A DNA stretch of 32,153 bases from Bacteroidales bacterium. GTDB lineage: Bacteria > Bacteroidota > Bacteroidia > Bacteroidales > UBA932. The stretch's first letter is position 1; each line of letters starts with the position of its first letter. The translations under genes and the position numbers were made by a program. The notes under the pieces were generated by a model. That model was not told the DNA's origin, ran no database searches, and saw nothing but the letters and a program-made list of their open reading frames with translations. Shown here one piece after another: positions 30,957 through 32,153 of this stretch. The stretch covers positions 1 to 32,153 of the forward strand of contig SFMU01000049.1 in the NCBI GenBank assembly GCA_004552965.1, written 5' to 3'.

Positions 30957-31922
30957 ATGAATATGAAAAAAATCATTCTCGCGGCGATTGCGATCGCCTC
31001 AGCAGCCATCCTCGCAACCGGATGCTGCAACTCCGGCAACAAATGTTCTTCATGCTGTGAAACCACCCCTGCCTTCGCCAGGAAACTTCCTGTGGGAGTG
31101 CAGCTGTACAGCGTCCGGACCGATCTCGAAAAGGACTTCTACGGCACCCTAAAGGCCATCCGCGAGATGGGCTATGCCGGTGTGGAATTCTACGGCGAGT
31201 ACTACGGCAACTCCGTTGTCCAGGTCAAGAAATGGTGCACCGAGCTGGGCCTCATTCCGTTCTCCAACCACGTGCCTTTCCAGCAGATGATCGACGATGT
31301 GGACAAGGTGATCGAGGAAAACACCATCCTGGGTGTGCAGTACATTGTCTTCCCTTACATGGACGAAGCTTCACGTCCGGGAGTCGACGAGGAGCAGTTC
31401 AAGGCTACCGCTGCCAGGATCGGCGAGGTCGGAGCGAAGATTTCCGCAGCCGGCTTCCAGCTTCTCTACCACAACCATGATTTCGAGTTCGTGCCTCTTG
31501 CCGACGGCACTCTGGGCTATGACTACCTGTTCAGCAGCAACGACAGAGCCAATCTGCAGAACGAAATCGATGTCTGCTGGGTCAGCTATTCAGGCCAGGA
31601 TCCTGTCGAATATGTCACAAAGTACGCCGGCAACATTCCGGTCGTCCACCTGAAGGACTACAAGCTCGAGGGCAAGCTGTCTTCCGCCCCTTATGCCCTG
31701 ATCGGCATCTCGACCGACAATTCGATGAAGGATGAGGGTGGCTGGTTCGAGTACAGGCCTCTCGGCGAGGGTCAGGTCGACATCCCGGGAGTCATCAAGG
31801 CTGCCATCGACGGCAAGGCTCAGTGGCTTTGCGTTGAGCAGGATGAGCCGAGCCAGGGCCGCAGCAGGCTGGAGGGTGTCGCAAAGAGCGTCGAGTACCT
31901 CCGCAGCCTCGACCTGATGTAG
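30957..31922 (+). CDS. Lipoprotein sugar isomerase/epimerase-like TIM barrel
   Basis: The 321-residue product has lipobox LATGC (C23), followed by a cysteine-rich stretch (C24, C30, C33, C34). The mature part is a xylose-isomerase-like barrel (PF01261): PVGVQLYSVRTDLEKDFYGTLKAIREMGYAGVEFYGEYY, LLYHNHDFEF, LQNEIDVCWV, VVHLKDYKL and WLCVEQDE give the usual Glu/His/Asp/His/Glu metal site. It differs clearly from the Tat-exported relative at 2744-3655 and uses a Sec/SPII signal. Relatives act on sugars or 3-keto-sugars; the substrate is unknown. MNMK or the second Met is the start; a terminator follows. Confidence 0.88.
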   Translation: MNMKKIILAAIAIASAAILATGCCNSGNKCSSCCETTPAFARKLPVGVQLYSVRTDLEKDFYGTLKAIREMGYAGVEFYGEYYGNSVVQVKKWCTELGLIPFSNHVPFQQMIDDVDKVIEENTILGVQYIVFPYMDEASRPGVDEEQFKATAARIGEVGAKISAAGFQLLYHNHDFEFVPLADGTLGYDYLFSSNDRANLQNEIDVCWVSYSGQDPVEYVTKYAGNIPVVHLKDYKLEGKLSSAPYALIGISTDNSMKDEGGWFEYRPLGEGQVDIPGVIKAAIDGKAQWLCVEQDEPSQGRSRLEGVAKSVEYLRSLDLM

Positions 31923-31985
31923 GCTTCCATCAGGCGGGAGTCCCGCCAGTTGAAGCTGAATCAAGTTTAGCAAATTACCGAAAAA

Positions 31986-32017
31986 GGGCGACTAAAATTA
32001 GTCGCCTTCTTTCGTAT
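31986..32017 (+). terminator. Rho-independent terminator of the isomerase-like gene
   Basis: GGCGACTAA (31987-31995) and TTAGTCGCC (31998-32006) pair perfectly and are followed by TTCTTTCGTATTT. A second hairpin, GGCGGG-agt-CCCGCC (31933-31947), lies directly after the stop without a T-run. Confidence 0.85.
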
Positions 32018-32034
32018 TTATATGTATGTGACGA

Positions 32035-32141
32035 CAGTGGCGGTAGGGTAAGTGTGGCTTGGTTCCGTCGGAACAAGTTCCGACTTCATCCCTCCCACGA
32101 CTGCGTCGCGGGTCCTTCCCGTTCACGAGGCGAGGCCACTG
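32035..32141 (+). mobile_element. Variant copy of the MITE-like array-head element
   Basis: GGCGGTAGGGTAAGTGTGG is followed by the same GTCGGAAC-aa-GTTCCGAC hairpin and a CCCACGACTGCGTCGCGGG hairpin as at 14017-14137, with substitutions. The outer ends are CAGTGG (32035) and CCACTG (32136-32141), so the boundary stem differs from the island copy. No 52-bp unit follows in the 12 remaining bases. Confidence 0.65.
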
Positions 32142-32153
32142 AAAAACTATACG

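Overview
The window looks like chromosomal DNA of a GC-rich (roughly 57% by eye) member of the Bacteroidota, most likely Bacteroidales near the Alistipes/Rikenellaceae or Cryptobacteroides-like lineages; I cannot fix the genus. The grounds are promoters of the Bacteroides type (-33 TTTG, about 20 bp, -7 TAnnTTTG), many SPII and Tat lipoproteins, a fimbrillin-like lipoprotein, and glycan-degrading families (GH78, GH20, DUF1080). No rRNA, tRNA or CRISPR was seen.

Layout. 1-685: no gene; a degenerate ~26-bp tandem repeat and strong hairpins. 686-2650: gdhA and a purE whose 3' end looks replaced by repeat-like DNA. 2744-6595: a minus-strand operon with a tetraheme cytochrome/FGE-like fusion, a Tat-exported Gfo/Idh/MocA oxidoreductase and a Tat-exported TIM-barrel isomerase. 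6791-8725: a DUF456 membrane protein and an M24 aminopeptidase, divergent from a lipoprotein with two DUF1080 (3-keto-glycoside hydrolase-like) domains (8881-10182). 10230-12973: housekeeping rsmA and aspS, divergent. 12974-18183: an accessory island. 18184-27402: a secreted glycosidase-like lipoprotein, a MATE exporter, YfhO, a glycosyltransferase and a GH20 hexosaminidase. 27442-30888: a TSUP permease and a GH78 rhamnosidase. 30957-31922: a second lipoprotein TIM-barrel isomerase. The last ~110 bp hold another copy of a dispersed repeat from the island.

The island is the most unusual part. It holds a 42-residue acidic peptide gene and a 796-residue fimbrillin-like lipoprotein gene, with their own promoter and terminator, between arrays of short inverted-repeat units. 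Seventeen units (sixteen of 52 bp, one of 51) end in CTG[C/A]CACG...CGTG[G/T]CAG-type arms. They are separated by spacers of either 20 or 42 bp. Four related 58-62 bp units keep the same central core but carry a different terminal stem (CGGTTAGA...TCTAACCG). The arrays converge on the gene pair from both sides. Each of the two heads seen is a ~120-bp palindromic MITE-like element, and another relative of it sits at the window end. I do not recognise this array family.

At the whole-window scale the heptamer GAATATG is strikingly frequent on both strands and in all codon phases, yet absent from about 3.9 kb covering the lipoprotein gene and the right array. Functionally, the window mixes core metabolism (glutamate, purine, translation) with envelope carbohydrate handling. 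The exported oxidoreductase, the two exported isomerases and the twin DUF1080 protein could together form a 3-keto-sugar route for glycoside cleavage; this is inference from family membership.
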